Shown here: piece after piece, positions 1 through 10,300 of the stretch
Numbering within the stretch: the first letter of the stretch is position 1
Layout: every line of letters starts with the position of its first letter
Assembly: GCA_016201435.1 (NCBI GenBank)
Contig: JACQCT010000005.1
Span: forward strand, 1-64,000
Origin: Nitrososphaerota archaeon
GTDB taxonomy: Archaea; Thermoproteota; Nitrososphaeria; Nitrososphaerales; Nitrosopumilaceae
Length of the DNA stretch: 64,000 nt
Direction of reading: 5' to 3'
Made by a program: the position numbers and the translations under genes
Notes under the pieces: generated by a model
Seen by the model: only the letters and a program-made list of their open reading frames with translations
What the model was told of the DNA's origin: nothing
Database searches by the model: none

Positions 1-2
1 GA

Positions 3-1718
3 TCCACAGTAAAACTATTTGACAGTAAAACGCAGATTGGTTCTGCAACAGCAACTGGTGGCTCATGGTCCATTGTCACATCAACATTATCAGATGGTTC
101 ACACACTATACGAGCTAATGCAACAGATGCAGTTGGAAACAAAGGTATGAATTCTGCAAGTATTACAGTTACAGTTGACACCACAAAACCAACCGTATCA
201 ATTACATCACCAATAAACGCCACAAATATAGGCTCATCATCAGTATCACTTACCGGCACCGCATCAGATTCTTCTGGTATAAAGTGGGTCGCAGTTTCCA
301 TTGATTCCGGAGTATACTCATTTGCAACTGGTACTACATCATGGTCATTTAATATACAACCACTAACAGAAGGTTCTCATACAATATCTGCTTGGGCATC
401 TGATAACACAGGAAACACACAAACCACATCTATTACAGTTATAATTGATACTACAAAACCAACCGTATCAATCACATCTCCCTCAAATGGTGCTACCATA
501 TCTGCTGGTAATTTCACCGTGACTGGAACTGCATCTGATATTGGCAGTGGAGTAGCATCTGTTGTTATGTTTGTAAATGGTTCTCAAACTGCAGTTCCTC
601 CAAAGGCAGGTAGTTGGTCTAGTTGGACTGCAAGTATTCCAATTACTAAATCAGGATCAAATATACTAGGAGCACAGGTTACAGACAACGCTGGATATCA
701 AACAACAACATCGATTCAACTTACAGTAATAGACAAAACTCCACCTACAGTATCAATCACATCTCCCTCAAATGGTGCTACCATATCTGCTGGTAATTTC
801 ACCGTGACTGGATCTGATATTGGCAGTGGAGTAGCATCTGTTGTTATGTTTGTAAATGGTACCAACCAAACAGCAGCTACGCCAAAAATTACGGGAAATT
901 GGTCTAGTTGGACGGCTCATCTGCCCTTTGCACAACCTGGTCCCAATACACTTGTAGTGCAAGTCACTGATAATTCAAACAATTCAATGGTTTATGCCTT
1001 TCCAGTTAATGTGGCTGATAAAACAGCCAGACTTGCTAAATCTCCTTCTCCAACTATGTTTTGGTTTATAGTACGTAATGGTTTTCCTGACATGACAAAT
1101 CTGACACAGCTGTATCAAAAACATGCTAAACCATCATACTTGATTACTCAATTCACTAACAGTCTATTGGACTCAAGTGTAACAACCAGCATTTCTAATA
1201 TGAAATCTGTAACTTACTTCTCGTTGTTAGACATACAGAACAACGCGAACATCCTTCATACTAATGGGTATAAATGGATAGTTTATGATCTGGAGCCCAG
1301 CTTTTCACCAGTAAACGAGATATCTGATCCCGTTAACTCTGTTCAACAAGCTTCCCAGATAGCACACAGTAATGGATTAGGACTTGCTATTACACAAGCA
1401 CAAATCCCTCAATCGTATTTTCAAGGCATGGCTACTTATTCTGATGCCTTTGTTCTGCAAGTCCAAGATAGAATCAATGGTGACCCTACAATATTTCTAA
1501 CTGGAATAAAATATAACATAAATCTGATAAGGACAGCTAACCCAAATGAAATAGTGATCTTACAAGGAAGTACAATAAAGGACACACCTAGTCAGATAAA
1601 TGCTGCATACGATATGACATACAAGATGATTGATGGCCTTACAGTATTTTATAACATGACCTCAACTGATATACCAAAAATGGCTCAAGTCTTTACACAT
1701 GTAGATGGTATCAGCTAA
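3..1718 (+). CDS. Secreted Ig-like repeat protein with C-terminal (beta/alpha)-barrel-like module; 5' end truncated by the window
   Basis: Reading frame is open from base 3 (STVKLFDSKTQIGSATATGGSWSIVTSTLSDGSHTIRANATDAVGN...). Ig-like repeats 'PTVSITSPSNGATI...GSGVASVVMFVNG'. C-terminal region from about 1041 matches the C-terminus of the ORF at 23762. Confidence 0.85.
   Translation, partial: STVKLFDSKTQIGSATATGGSWSIVTSTLSDGSHTIRANATDAVGNKGMNSASITVTVDTTKPTVSITSPINATNIGSSSVSLTGTASDSSGIKWVAVSIDSGVYSFATGTTSWSFNIQPLTEGSHTISAWASDNTGNTQTTSITVIIDTTKPTVSITSPSNGATISAGNFTVTGTASDIGSGVASVVMFVNGSQTAVPPKAGSWSSWTASIPITKSGSNILGAQVTDNAGYQTTTSIQLTVIDKTPPTVSITSPSNGATISAGNFTVTGSDIGSGVASVVMFVNGTNQTAATPKITGNWSSWTAHLPFAQPGPNTLVVQVTDNSNNSMVYAFPVNVADKTARLAKSPSPTMFWFIVRNGFPDMTNLTQLYQKHAKPSYLITQFTNSLLDSSVTTSISNMKSVTYFSLLDIQNNANILHTNGYKWIVYDLEPSFSPVNEISDPVNSVQQASQIAHSNGLGLAITQAQIPQSYFQGMATYSDAFVLQVQDRINGDPTIFLTGIKYNINLIRTANPNEIVILQGSTIKDTPSQINAAYDMTYKMIDGLTVFYNMTSTDIPKMAQVFTHVDGIS
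465..581 (+). repeat. Ig-module direct repeat, copy 1 (117 bp)
   Basis: GTATCAATCACATCTCCCTCAAATGGTGC...GTAAATGGT, same as 750-860 except for 6 extra nt (ACTGCA). Confidence 0.95.
750..860 (+). repeat. Ig-module direct repeat, copy 2 (111 bp)
   Basis: Identical to 465-581 apart from an in-frame 6-nt deletion. Confidence 0.95.
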
Positions 1719-1866
1719 TCTTATTCGATCTATGGTTCAGTAATAGAATATGAAATTATAACTATAACACCAAGCTTAACAAAAATTCCATTATGTGCTC
1801 TTTTTATACCTACTTGAATGTTATTAATTTAAAAAACGCCTTTTATTATTAAAATGATGATTACTT

Positions 1867-2802
1867 ATGCACGCATTAGTAACAGGTAATACAGGTTTTA
1901 TTGGTACGCAGCTTTGTAAGGATCTACTCAAAAAAGGGCTCGAAGTTACAGCGTTATCACGAAATCAAGAAAATTTTAATCTGGCATCTCTTTCCAAAGA
2001 TATTGATACAAAAAAACTTCATCTAGTAAATTGTGACATTTTAAATGAAACTGAACTGCACGAAATTTTCAACAAAATAGGAACTGTTAATTGCATTTTT
2101 CATCTAGCTGGTCAAACCTATAGGAAGGATTTGTCTAACCCAAAAATTTATTTTCAGAATAATTTTGTTGGTACATTAAACATATTAGAAATTTGCAGAA
2201 ATTTTGATGTTAAGAAACTTGTATTTAGCTCAAGTATGGCAGTATACGGTCTTAGTATAAATCAATATGCTCCTCAATACCTTCCAGTAGACGAGAAACA
2301 TCCAATCAAACCTTATGATTTCTATGATGCAAGTAAATACCACGCAGAAGAGTTATGCAATTTCTATCAAACAAGATATGGTATAGAATCCATAGTCCTT
2401 CGTTATTCAAGAGTTTACGGTCCTACTATGGGCAAGGGACTTATCTTTCAAGCAATAAAGAAGGCAATATCTAATGAACAGATCGAGGTTATGGGCGACG
2501 TAAGTACAGATTTTGTTCTTGTAGATGACGTATTACAGGCAAACATATCCTCATTAGAAAAGAATTTTCAAAAAATGGAAATTTTTAATATTGGAAGTGG
2601 AGAAGAAAAAAGTTTGCATTGGATTTGTTCAACAATTATTGATTTGTGTCATTCTTCATCAAAGATAATATTTCATCAAGAACCAAAATCAAAATTTTCT
2701 TTAGATATTTCCAAAGCTGGAAAAATGCTTGATTATAATCCGACTAAAACAAAAGAAGGTTTAATAGAATGTATAAATTACATTAAAAATTCCATAACAT
2801 GA
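1867..2802 (+). CDS. NAD-dependent epimerase/dehydratase (extended SDR)
   Basis: N-terminal Rossmann motif TGNTGFIG; YDASKYHAEE active-site YxxxK; overlaps the next gene by ATGA. Confidence 0.9.
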   Translation: MHALVTGNTGFIGTQLCKDLLKKGLEVTALSRNQENFNLASLSKDIDTKKLHLVNCDILNETELHEIFNKIGTVNCIFHLAGQTYRKDLSNPKIYFQNNFVGTLNILEICRNFDVKKLVFSSSMAVYGLSINQYAPQYLPVDEKHPIKPYDFYDASKYHAEELCNFYQTRYGIESIVLRYSRVYGPTMGKGLIFQAIKKAISNEQIEVMGDVSTDFVLVDDVLQANISSLEKNFQKMEIFNIGSGEEKSLHWICSTIIDLCHSSSKIIFHQEPKSKFSLDISKAGKMLDYNPTKTKEGLIECINYIKNSIT

Positions 2803-3944
2803 CTGTAAAATCAACACCGTTGAAAAAAATAGCTAGTGCCCTACCATTCTTTGAAGATGCAGACATTGAAAAAATTTCAGATGATGTAAAGACAATATTA
2901 AAGTCAAAGAAATTAGTACTTGGTCCATATACTCAAAAATTTGAGAATCTATTTAGCGAATACATTGGAACAAAGTATGGTATAGCAGTTAGCAGTGCTA
3001 CAGCTGCATTGGAAATCGTTCTATCTTATTGTGATGTTAAGGATGCAGAAGTAATTGTTCCATGCAATACATTTATCGCTTGTCCTAATACTGTTTTGTA
3101 CGCAGGAGGTAAACCTGTTTTTGCTGACATGAATCCCGATACGTTTTGTTTGGATATCAATGATGTGAAAAGAAAGATAACTTCAAAAACCAAAGTCATC
3201 ATGGTTGTACATTTGGCCGGATTGCCTGAACCAGAAATGGATAATCTAGCCAAAATTTGTAAAGAGAGGAACATTTTCCTAATGGAGGATTGTTCTCATG
3301 CCCATGGTGCAGAGTTTAACGGTAAAAAGGTTGGTTCATTGGGAATAGGCGGCTGTTTTAGCTTTTTTGCTACAAAGATTATTCCAACTGGTACGGGAGG
3401 GATGATAACAACTGATGACGAAAAGTTGCAGGAATTTGCTGAGGCTTTCCGACATCAGGGGGGAATTGGTGGAGAAGGTAGAATTGAAGTTTTTGATAAG
3501 TTTGGATATGACTTTATGATGAGTGAAATCACCGCGGCTTTAGGCATAAACCAACTACAAAAATTGGAAAAACATTTGGAAAAGCGAAGAATGATTGCAG
3601 CACAATATGAAAAAGAACTATCTAAGATTGACGGAGTAAAATGTCTGCCTAATACAAATCCCACACACTCATACTGGAAATTCATTACCGTTCTTGACAA
3701 AGGAATAGATAGAAACAAAGTGAGATCAATTCTAAGAGAACAGCATTTCATTGATGCAGGAATACTTTATCCAACATTATGTCATTTGCAACCTGTGTAT
3801 CAAAACCTAGGTCATAAGGAGGGAGAATGCCCTATTGCAGAAGAAGTTATGAAACATCAACTTACACTTCCAGTAAATCCATTCATGACTGAAGAAGATG
3901 TATTCTACGTAACGGAATCATTAAACAAAGTAATTCATCAGTGA
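2799..3944 (+). CDS. DegT/DnrJ/EryC1/StrS-family PLP-dependent sugar aminotransferase
   Basis: SSATAALEIVL, EDCSHAHGAEFNGKKVGSLG, FSFFATKIIPTGTGGMITT typical of the DegT family. Confidence 0.92.
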   Translation: MTVKSTPLKKIASALPFFEDADIEKISDDVKTILKSKKLVLGPYTQKFENLFSEYIGTKYGIAVSSATAALEIVLSYCDVKDAEVIVPCNTFIACPNTVLYAGGKPVFADMNPDTFCLDINDVKRKITSKTKVIMVVHLAGLPEPEMDNLAKICKERNIFLMEDCSHAHGAEFNGKKVGSLGIGGCFSFFATKIIPTGTGGMITTDDEKLQEFAEAFRHQGGIGGEGRIEVFDKFGYDFMMSEITAALGINQLQKLEKHLEKRRMIAAQYEKELSKIDGVKCLPNTNPTHSYWKFITVLDKGIDRNKVRSILREQHFIDAGILYPTLCHLQPVYQNLGHKEGECPIAEEVMKHQLTLPVNPFMTEEDVFYVTESLNKVIHQ

Positions 3945-3950
3945 TTCAGT

Positions 3951-4679
3951 ATGATACTAAGTATACATCAACCAGATTTCTTACCATGGTTAGGTTTTTT
4001 CAATAAGGTACAGCAAAGTGATTTGTTGGTCATAGGGGATCACGTACAATATAGAAACAAAGGTTACCAAAATAGAAATAGGATAAAGACTGCAAATGGT
4101 GCACAATGGTTAACCGTGCCAATAGTGCACGATTGGGGACAGGCAATAAATCAGGTCCAAATAAATCAAACAGAACAAAACGGAGTACCGTGGGAAGAAT
4201 TACATCTAAGAACATTTCAGGTTAATTACAGTAAAGCTCCTTTCTATGACAAATACATTGGAATTTTTGAAGACATATACAAAAGAAAAATCAAACTTCT
4301 TGCAGACAACAATTTGGAATTGCTGAAGGCTACCTTTGAGATCCTAGGTATCGACATTCCTATCAAAAGGACTTCTGAAATGACCCTTAACAATTCAAAA
4401 ACTGAACTTATCATAGAGATATGCAAAACTGTAGGAGCAGACTCGTATCTGTCTGGAATGGGAGGATCAAAGTATATGGAGGAAAATCTATTTGAGAAAA
4501 ATGGAATAAAACTTTTGTTCAATAACTATGATCATCCTGTTTACAATCAACAATTCATAAAGTTGGGATTCTTACCAAACATGTCTATCATAGATTTAAT
4601 ATTCAATCATGGACCAGAGTCACTTGAAATTATAAAGTCAGGATTCAAAGGATTTGAGCTACGTTCCATTCCAAATTGA
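3951..4679 (+). CDS. WbqC-like family protein
   Basis: MILSIHQPDFLPWLGFFNKVQQSD...DHVQYRNKGYQNRNRIKTANGAQWLTVPI is characteristic of WbqC. Confidence 0.9.
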   Translation: MILSIHQPDFLPWLGFFNKVQQSDLLVIGDHVQYRNKGYQNRNRIKTANGAQWLTVPIVHDWGQAINQVQINQTEQNGVPWEELHLRTFQVNYSKAPFYDKYIGIFEDIYKRKIKLLADNNLELLKATFEILGIDIPIKRTSEMTLNNSKTELIIEICKTVGADSYLSGMGGSKYMEENLFEKNGIKLLFNNYDHPVYNQQFIKLGFLPNMSIIDLIFNHGPESLEIIKSGFKGFELRSIPN

Positions 4680-4721
4680 ACTACATTACAAATAATAACT
4701 AAAAAATAAGATAAGATATAG

Positions 4722-6611
4722 ATGCAACCATTAAACATTGTTAAAAGGTCTCTTTACTATTTTCCTGTAAGATTCATGTTATGTGCTCTCTTCTTGTCCT
4801 ACGTTCTTATAAAATACGATACAATTCTCCAGATAACAGAAAAAAAGATTCTTGCAGGAATGTTACAGTTTTTCCATTTTCCAGCGTATTATCTAACCGG
4901 GCATCTTTACGTGGGTCACTTTAACGCCCCCACACAATTAGAAGTGCCTATAGACACACAACTTCTTTTCTTTATTTTCTTTTTGTCACTGGCGCTTGTC
5001 GTACGTGGCTCACTTTCAACACGAGCTAGAATTTTATTCCATGGAGGGCTCTGTGCATTGACGTATCTAGTAGCTGAATTTCTGATTATCATTTTGTTCA
5101 CAAAATTAGGATTCAGTTCTCCAGTGCCATACATACAAGCAGGGATAATTAGTTGTGGTATAGTGGGGGCCTTGTTTATTGAGTCGCTTCTCTTTAACGT
5201 AATCACTCTGCCCAAACCAACAAAATCTCAAACCATAATTCAAAGGAGCTATATTGATGAATACATCTTTCTTGCTATTTTGCTTTTTAGTGCAGGAGCA
5301 ATAACTTACGCCTCACTTAATCTTGCGCAAGTTACCTCGGATTCTCCAGCTGCATCATATGTAGCTCTTAATATCTCTAACATTCTTGCCTTCAAATATT
5401 ATATCGCTTATTTTATATATGAAGCAAAGATGCCGCAGTGGATCCAACGGATAAGGCATCCAGCTTTAAAAAGTGATTCTCATATGTCTGCTTCTTTTCT
5501 ACTTCCAGCTTACAACGAAGAAAAAGGAATTGCAAAATGTATAGGAAGCATAGACATTGCGGCAGCAAATTATCCTGGCGAGACGGAAGTAATAGTTGTA
5601 AACGATGGTTCAACAGATAATACTGCTAAAGTAACAGAGGAAGCATTACAAAAGCTAAAACACAGCACAGGCAAACTTTACACTATTCCAAACTCAGGAA
5701 AGGGATATGCATTGCAGCATGGATTGGAAAGAGTTACTGGCGACATTATATTCAGAGTAGACACTGATTCTGTTGTAGACAAATTTGCAATACAACCAGT
5801 AATGAATCACTTTAGGGATCCAGATGTTGGTTCCGTGTCCGGAATGATATTTCCAATAGACGAACATAGTTTGTGGCAAAAAGCTATGGTAATGCTAGGC
5901 TGTCTTTTTGTTTTCTATAGGAGAGGACAGGAATTAATTGACTCAATATTGGTTCAACCAGGAGCATTTTCTATCTTTAGAAAAGACGCACTGATAAAAG
6001 TGGGGGGATGGGCAAAACATCAATTTGGTGAAGACGGAGAACTTACCATTAGACTAGGAAGAGTTGGCTACAAGAATGAATTTGAACAACGTGCCGTTGT
6101 ACTATCGGCAGCCCCAAAAACACTACGTGAACTTCGTGAACAACGCATTCGATGGGGCATTGCATACTATCATTCTCGCGGAAGAAATACTACTATCCTC
6201 CGAGAATATAGTGGACCAAGAAGAGTAATCTTTTTGCTGAATCTGCTTTCTCATGGTGGTGGATTCGCACTATCAATGTTCTGGCCATTCCTAGTTGCAG
6301 CAATTTTAGTCGGAACTACTCATTACTCAATATCTAACTTGGGAACACTATTAGGTGTGCCACTACAGTTGGCATTAGTTGAGATACTGATTTTTGGACT
6401 ACAGTATATCTTGTACATTTATTTTCTTAAAAAATTCAAGAAATTTTATTTGGTCAAGTATCTACCACTGATGAGAGTATATGATCTGATTCTTTCCTTA
6501 TTTGTCAAACCGGAAGCTATGGAAATTCTTATTGCATGGTCATCAAAATATAAGGAATTAAATGATAAAACTTACAAGATCCTGGGAAGAATGGCGAAAA
6601 AGCCAATTTGA
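4722..6611 (+). CDS. Multi-TM processive family 2 glycosyltransferase
   Basis: GT2 core SFLLPAYNEEKGI, VVNDGSTDNT, DTDSVV; QxxRW-like motif REQRIRW; N- and C-terminal TM segments. Confidence 0.88.
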   Translation: MQPLNIVKRSLYYFPVRFMLCALFLSYVLIKYDTILQITEKKILAGMLQFFHFPAYYLTGHLYVGHFNAPTQLEVPIDTQLLFFIFFLSLALVVRGSLSTRARILFHGGLCALTYLVAEFLIIILFTKLGFSSPVPYIQAGIISCGIVGALFIESLLFNVITLPKPTKSQTIIQRSYIDEYIFLAILLFSAGAITYASLNLAQVTSDSPAASYVALNISNILAFKYYIAYFIYEAKMPQWIQRIRHPALKSDSHMSASFLLPAYNEEKGIAKCIGSIDIAAANYPGETEVIVVNDGSTDNTAKVTEEALQKLKHSTGKLYTIPNSGKGYALQHGLERVTGDIIFRVDTDSVVDKFAIQPVMNHFRDPDVGSVSGMIFPIDEHSLWQKAMVMLGCLFVFYRRGQELIDSILVQPGAFSIFRKDALIKVGGWAKHQFGEDGELTIRLGRVGYKNEFEQRAVVLSAAPKTLRELREQRIRWGIAYYHSRGRNTTILREYSGPRRVIFLLNLLSHGGGFALSMFWPFLVAAILVGTTHYSISNLGTLLGVPLQLALVEILIFGLQYILYIYFLKKFKKFYLVKYLPLMRVYDLILSLFVKPEAMEILIAWSSKYKELNDKTYKILGRMAKKPI

Positions 6612-6743
6612 TAATTTTCATTTTTTTTGAAACATGTTTTTCTATGATTAAGAAATATTAAATTTTAAATATTAGATGATTTCCAAAATTGGAATGAAGT
6701 GGGGTTTCCTTTTATAGGGGAAATTCGTATACGATGACACGGG

Positions 6744-7220
6744 TTGGTTGCATTGAATGAGATAAAAATAAATTTGCACATTACAAAATTTATGTCATTA
6801 TCAATACTCGCAGTTCTGTCAATTTTCTTCATATCTTATTTTTCTGCTGACGCACATAGTGCATATGCTGCCAGTCCAGGTCTCATAAGTGGAACGGTTT
6901 TTATTGATTCAAATCTCAACGGCATAAAAGATGGTGGTGAGTCTGGAAAGTCAGGGTGGCAAATTACACTAACTGGAACACTTTCAAATGGTACTGCAAT
7001 CACTCCAAGAAATGTTAATTCTAATAGCACGGGTGGATATGCTTTCAACCAATTACTCCCAGGAACTTATACACTAACCGAAGCTGATGTTTCTGGATGG
7101 GTGCACACTTCACCAAAAATTATCACTAGCATATCTATTGGATCAGGCACAGTAGTTACAAATAACTTTGGTAATGTTCAACTCGGTACAATCACTGCAA
7201 GACTGGAACTTATACTCTAA
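6744..7220 (+). CDS. N-terminal part of SdrD/Cna-B-like repeat surface protein; frame broken relative to the downstream ORF
   Basis: Signal/TM segment then GTVFIDSNLNGIKDGGESGKSGWQITLTGT...PGTYTLTEADVSGWVHTSP. Ends in GTITARLELIL* whereas parallel units continue GTITARPFNDANANG. Confidence 0.75.
   Translation: MVALNEIKINLHITKFMSLSILAVLSIFFISYFSADAHSAYAASPGLISGTVFIDSNLNGIKDGGESGKSGWQITLTGTLSNGTAITPRNVNSNSTGGYAFNQLLPGTYTLTEADVSGWVHTSPKIITSISIGSGTVVTNNFGNVQLGTITARLELIL
7062..7202 (+). repeat. 141-bp perfect direct repeat, copy 1
   Basis: GGAACTTATACACTAACCGAAGC...ATCACTGCAAGA identical to 8012-8152 by direct reading. Confidence 0.95.
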
Positions 7221-7303
7221 CTGAAACAAACCAAGCTGGATTTGCTCAATCATCAGCTAACCCTGTTACTGGTATTGTACTACCACCATCTGGTGTCGTC
7301 AGC

Positions 7304-10300
7304 TTGTCATTTAACTTTGGTAATGTTCAACTCGGCACAATCACTGCAAGACCATTTAATGATGCAAACGCAAACGGAGTACAAAACGTAGGTGAAATTC
7401 TGGTATCTGGATGGAGCTTTACTCTTACTGGAACCTTGGTAAACGGAACTGCGATTGCCCCAATAAACATCTCGTCTAGTCCAACGGCTGTGTTTTCAAA
7501 TCTTTATCCTGGAACTTATGCTCTGACAGAAACAAACCAAGCTGGCTTTGCTCAATCAACACCTAACCCAGTGTCCTCTATTTCCCTTCCTTCTGGAGGC
7601 AGTCTGTCATTTAATTTTGGTAACTTTAAGCTTGGTACAATCACTGCACGACCATTTAATGATTCTAATTCAAACGGAATACAAGATGCAGGTGAAGCCT
7701 TGGTATCTGGATGGAGCTTTAGTCTCACTGGTAAATTCTCAAACGGTACTAATGCTCCTACAGTAAACATAGTATCTAGCCCCACCGCAGTATTTTCAAA
7801 TATATTTCCTGGAAATTATAATCTAACAGAATCTGATCAAGTTGGTGTATTTCTTGACTCTAATCTAAACGGAATATTAAACATAGGAGAGCTTGGAAAG
7901 AAGTCATGGCCAATAACATTAACTGGCACATTAAATAATGGCACTATTCTTTCACCAATAACCGTCAATTCATCATCTACGGGTTCATTTGCTTTCAACA
8001 AATTAAGTCCCGGAACTTATACACTAACCGAAGCTGATGTTTCTGGATGGGTGCACACTTCACCAAAAATTATCACTAGCATATCTATTGGATCAGGCAC
8101 AGTAGTTACAAATAACTTTGGTAATGTTCAACTCGGTACAATCACTGCAAGAAATGGAGATTTAGCGAAAGACGGTGGAGAAATAAACGTTCCAAATTGG
8201 AACGTCACATTAACACAAAATGGTGTGAAAATAGCATCAAAGTTGACAGATGTAAATGGCACGGTACTATTCAATTCACTAACATCTGGAATCTATAACA
8301 TAACAGCTGCAACTCCTGGCTTTTACGTACATACCCAACCACTAAATGGCACCTATTCAGTTAATATCACAAGTATTGGGGGTCTGCATCTTGTCTCATT
8401 GGGTATTTTCAATGAAGTACCCGGCTTACTTACTGGATTTGGGGATATTACAACCATAGCCCCAGAATCAATAGTGATGGATTCACAGGGATTCATATAT
8501 GATACTGACGTCTTTGGTAACGCTATCAAGAAATTCGCAAAGAATGGAACATTAATCATGACATTTGGTTCTCAAGGTTCAGGTCCAGGTCAATTCATTA
8601 ACCCTGCAGGTATAGCGCTAGATTCCCAAGGTAACATCTACGTTACTGATCTAAATCAAAGAGTTCAGAAATTTGATCCACACGGTAACTTCATTATGCA
8701 ATTTGGTAGTTTTGGTAACGGTCCAGGTCAATTCAGTAGTCCAAGAGGAATATCTGTAGACCCTCAAGGAAACATCTATGTCGCAGACGGAAACAATCAC
8801 CGAATACAGAAGTTTAACAGTAATGGAAACTATTTGTTGACCATTGGAAAACAAGGTGTACCATATAGCTATATTCGTTTACCATTTGATGTTGAAGTAA
8901 TAGATTCAACAGGCACTGTATATGTTGCAGATACAGGAAATGATCGTATTCAGAAATTTGATGTAAATGGTAATTGGATATCTGCATTTGGTAAATTTGG
9001 AAAAAATGCTACTGGCGATTTTCTTAGACCAAGAAATGTAGCAGTGGATACAAATGGTTTCATCTATGTATCTGATACCTACAACAACCGTATCCAAATA
9101 TTTGATAGTAATTACAATTTTGTTAGAACATTTGGCAGCATAGGTTCAGGTCCAGGACAATTCCTTAATCCTTCTGGACTCATTGTTGATAATGGAATAA
9201 TCTATGTTGCAGACATATCAAACGATAGAATAGAATCATTCTATACAAACGGAACTTTCATCGACCAGTTTAGGACAAGGGCGTCCTCGATGGAACCTTA
9301 CTTTGTCATATTTGATCAACAAGGACATCTTCTTGCCGCAGATGGGCATAATCACAAAATATTAGGATTTAATGCTACTACTGGAGATCTTGTATTCACC
9401 TTTAGTCAGCTTGGAACAAACCCGGGTGATTTGAGAGGACCTAGAGGAATAGGAATAGATTCACAAGGTAATAGAATCGTAGCAGAAGACTACAATAATC
9501 GTGTTTCTATATTTGATCCGAGCGGAAATTTCCTAAAGACTTTTGGTAGTACTGGTACGGGACCAGGTCAGTTCAAGCAACCAAGAGGAATTCTAATTGA
9601 TTCTGCAGGAAACATTCTGGTAGCAGATACGCAGAATAGCCGAATTCAAAAGTTCACTAGTAATGGTACCTATATTACACAGTTTGCGACCTTCAAACCA
9701 TATCAAATTGCATTTGATGCACAAGAAAATATCTACTGTGCAGATGAAACAGCAGCGTACATAGAAAAACTTGCACCTAATGGCACATCGCTTGCACGCT
9801 TTGGTATCAATGGTACGGCGCCTGGTCAGCTAAACAATCCAAGAGGAGTTTACATAGATAATTCTGGAAACATATGGGTCTCAGACTCGGGTAATAACAG
9901 AATTCAGAAATTTGATTCGAATTTCAATCTACTTACTATCCTTGGTAGTGGTGGTACAGGAACAGGACAATTCAGTGATCCACGTGCGATTCTAGTCGAC
10001 TCTTCTGGAAATCTTTGGGTTGATGATACTGGAAACCTACGCATACAAGAATTTGATTCAAATCTTAACTTTGTAAAGGCAATCAGCTTTGCATTCACAG
10101 CTAACACAAACTTTGGTCCTGTTATATTGGCAGACCCACCTGGTGGCACTTTCAACGCTACTCAACATGTAACACTATCAACAGATGAACCATCTGTTAT
10201 TTACTATACTACTGACGGAAGTACTCCAACTCAAGCCAGTCCAAAATACACTGGCACACCAATTGCCATAGGTATTACAACTACGTTAAACGCGTTTGCA

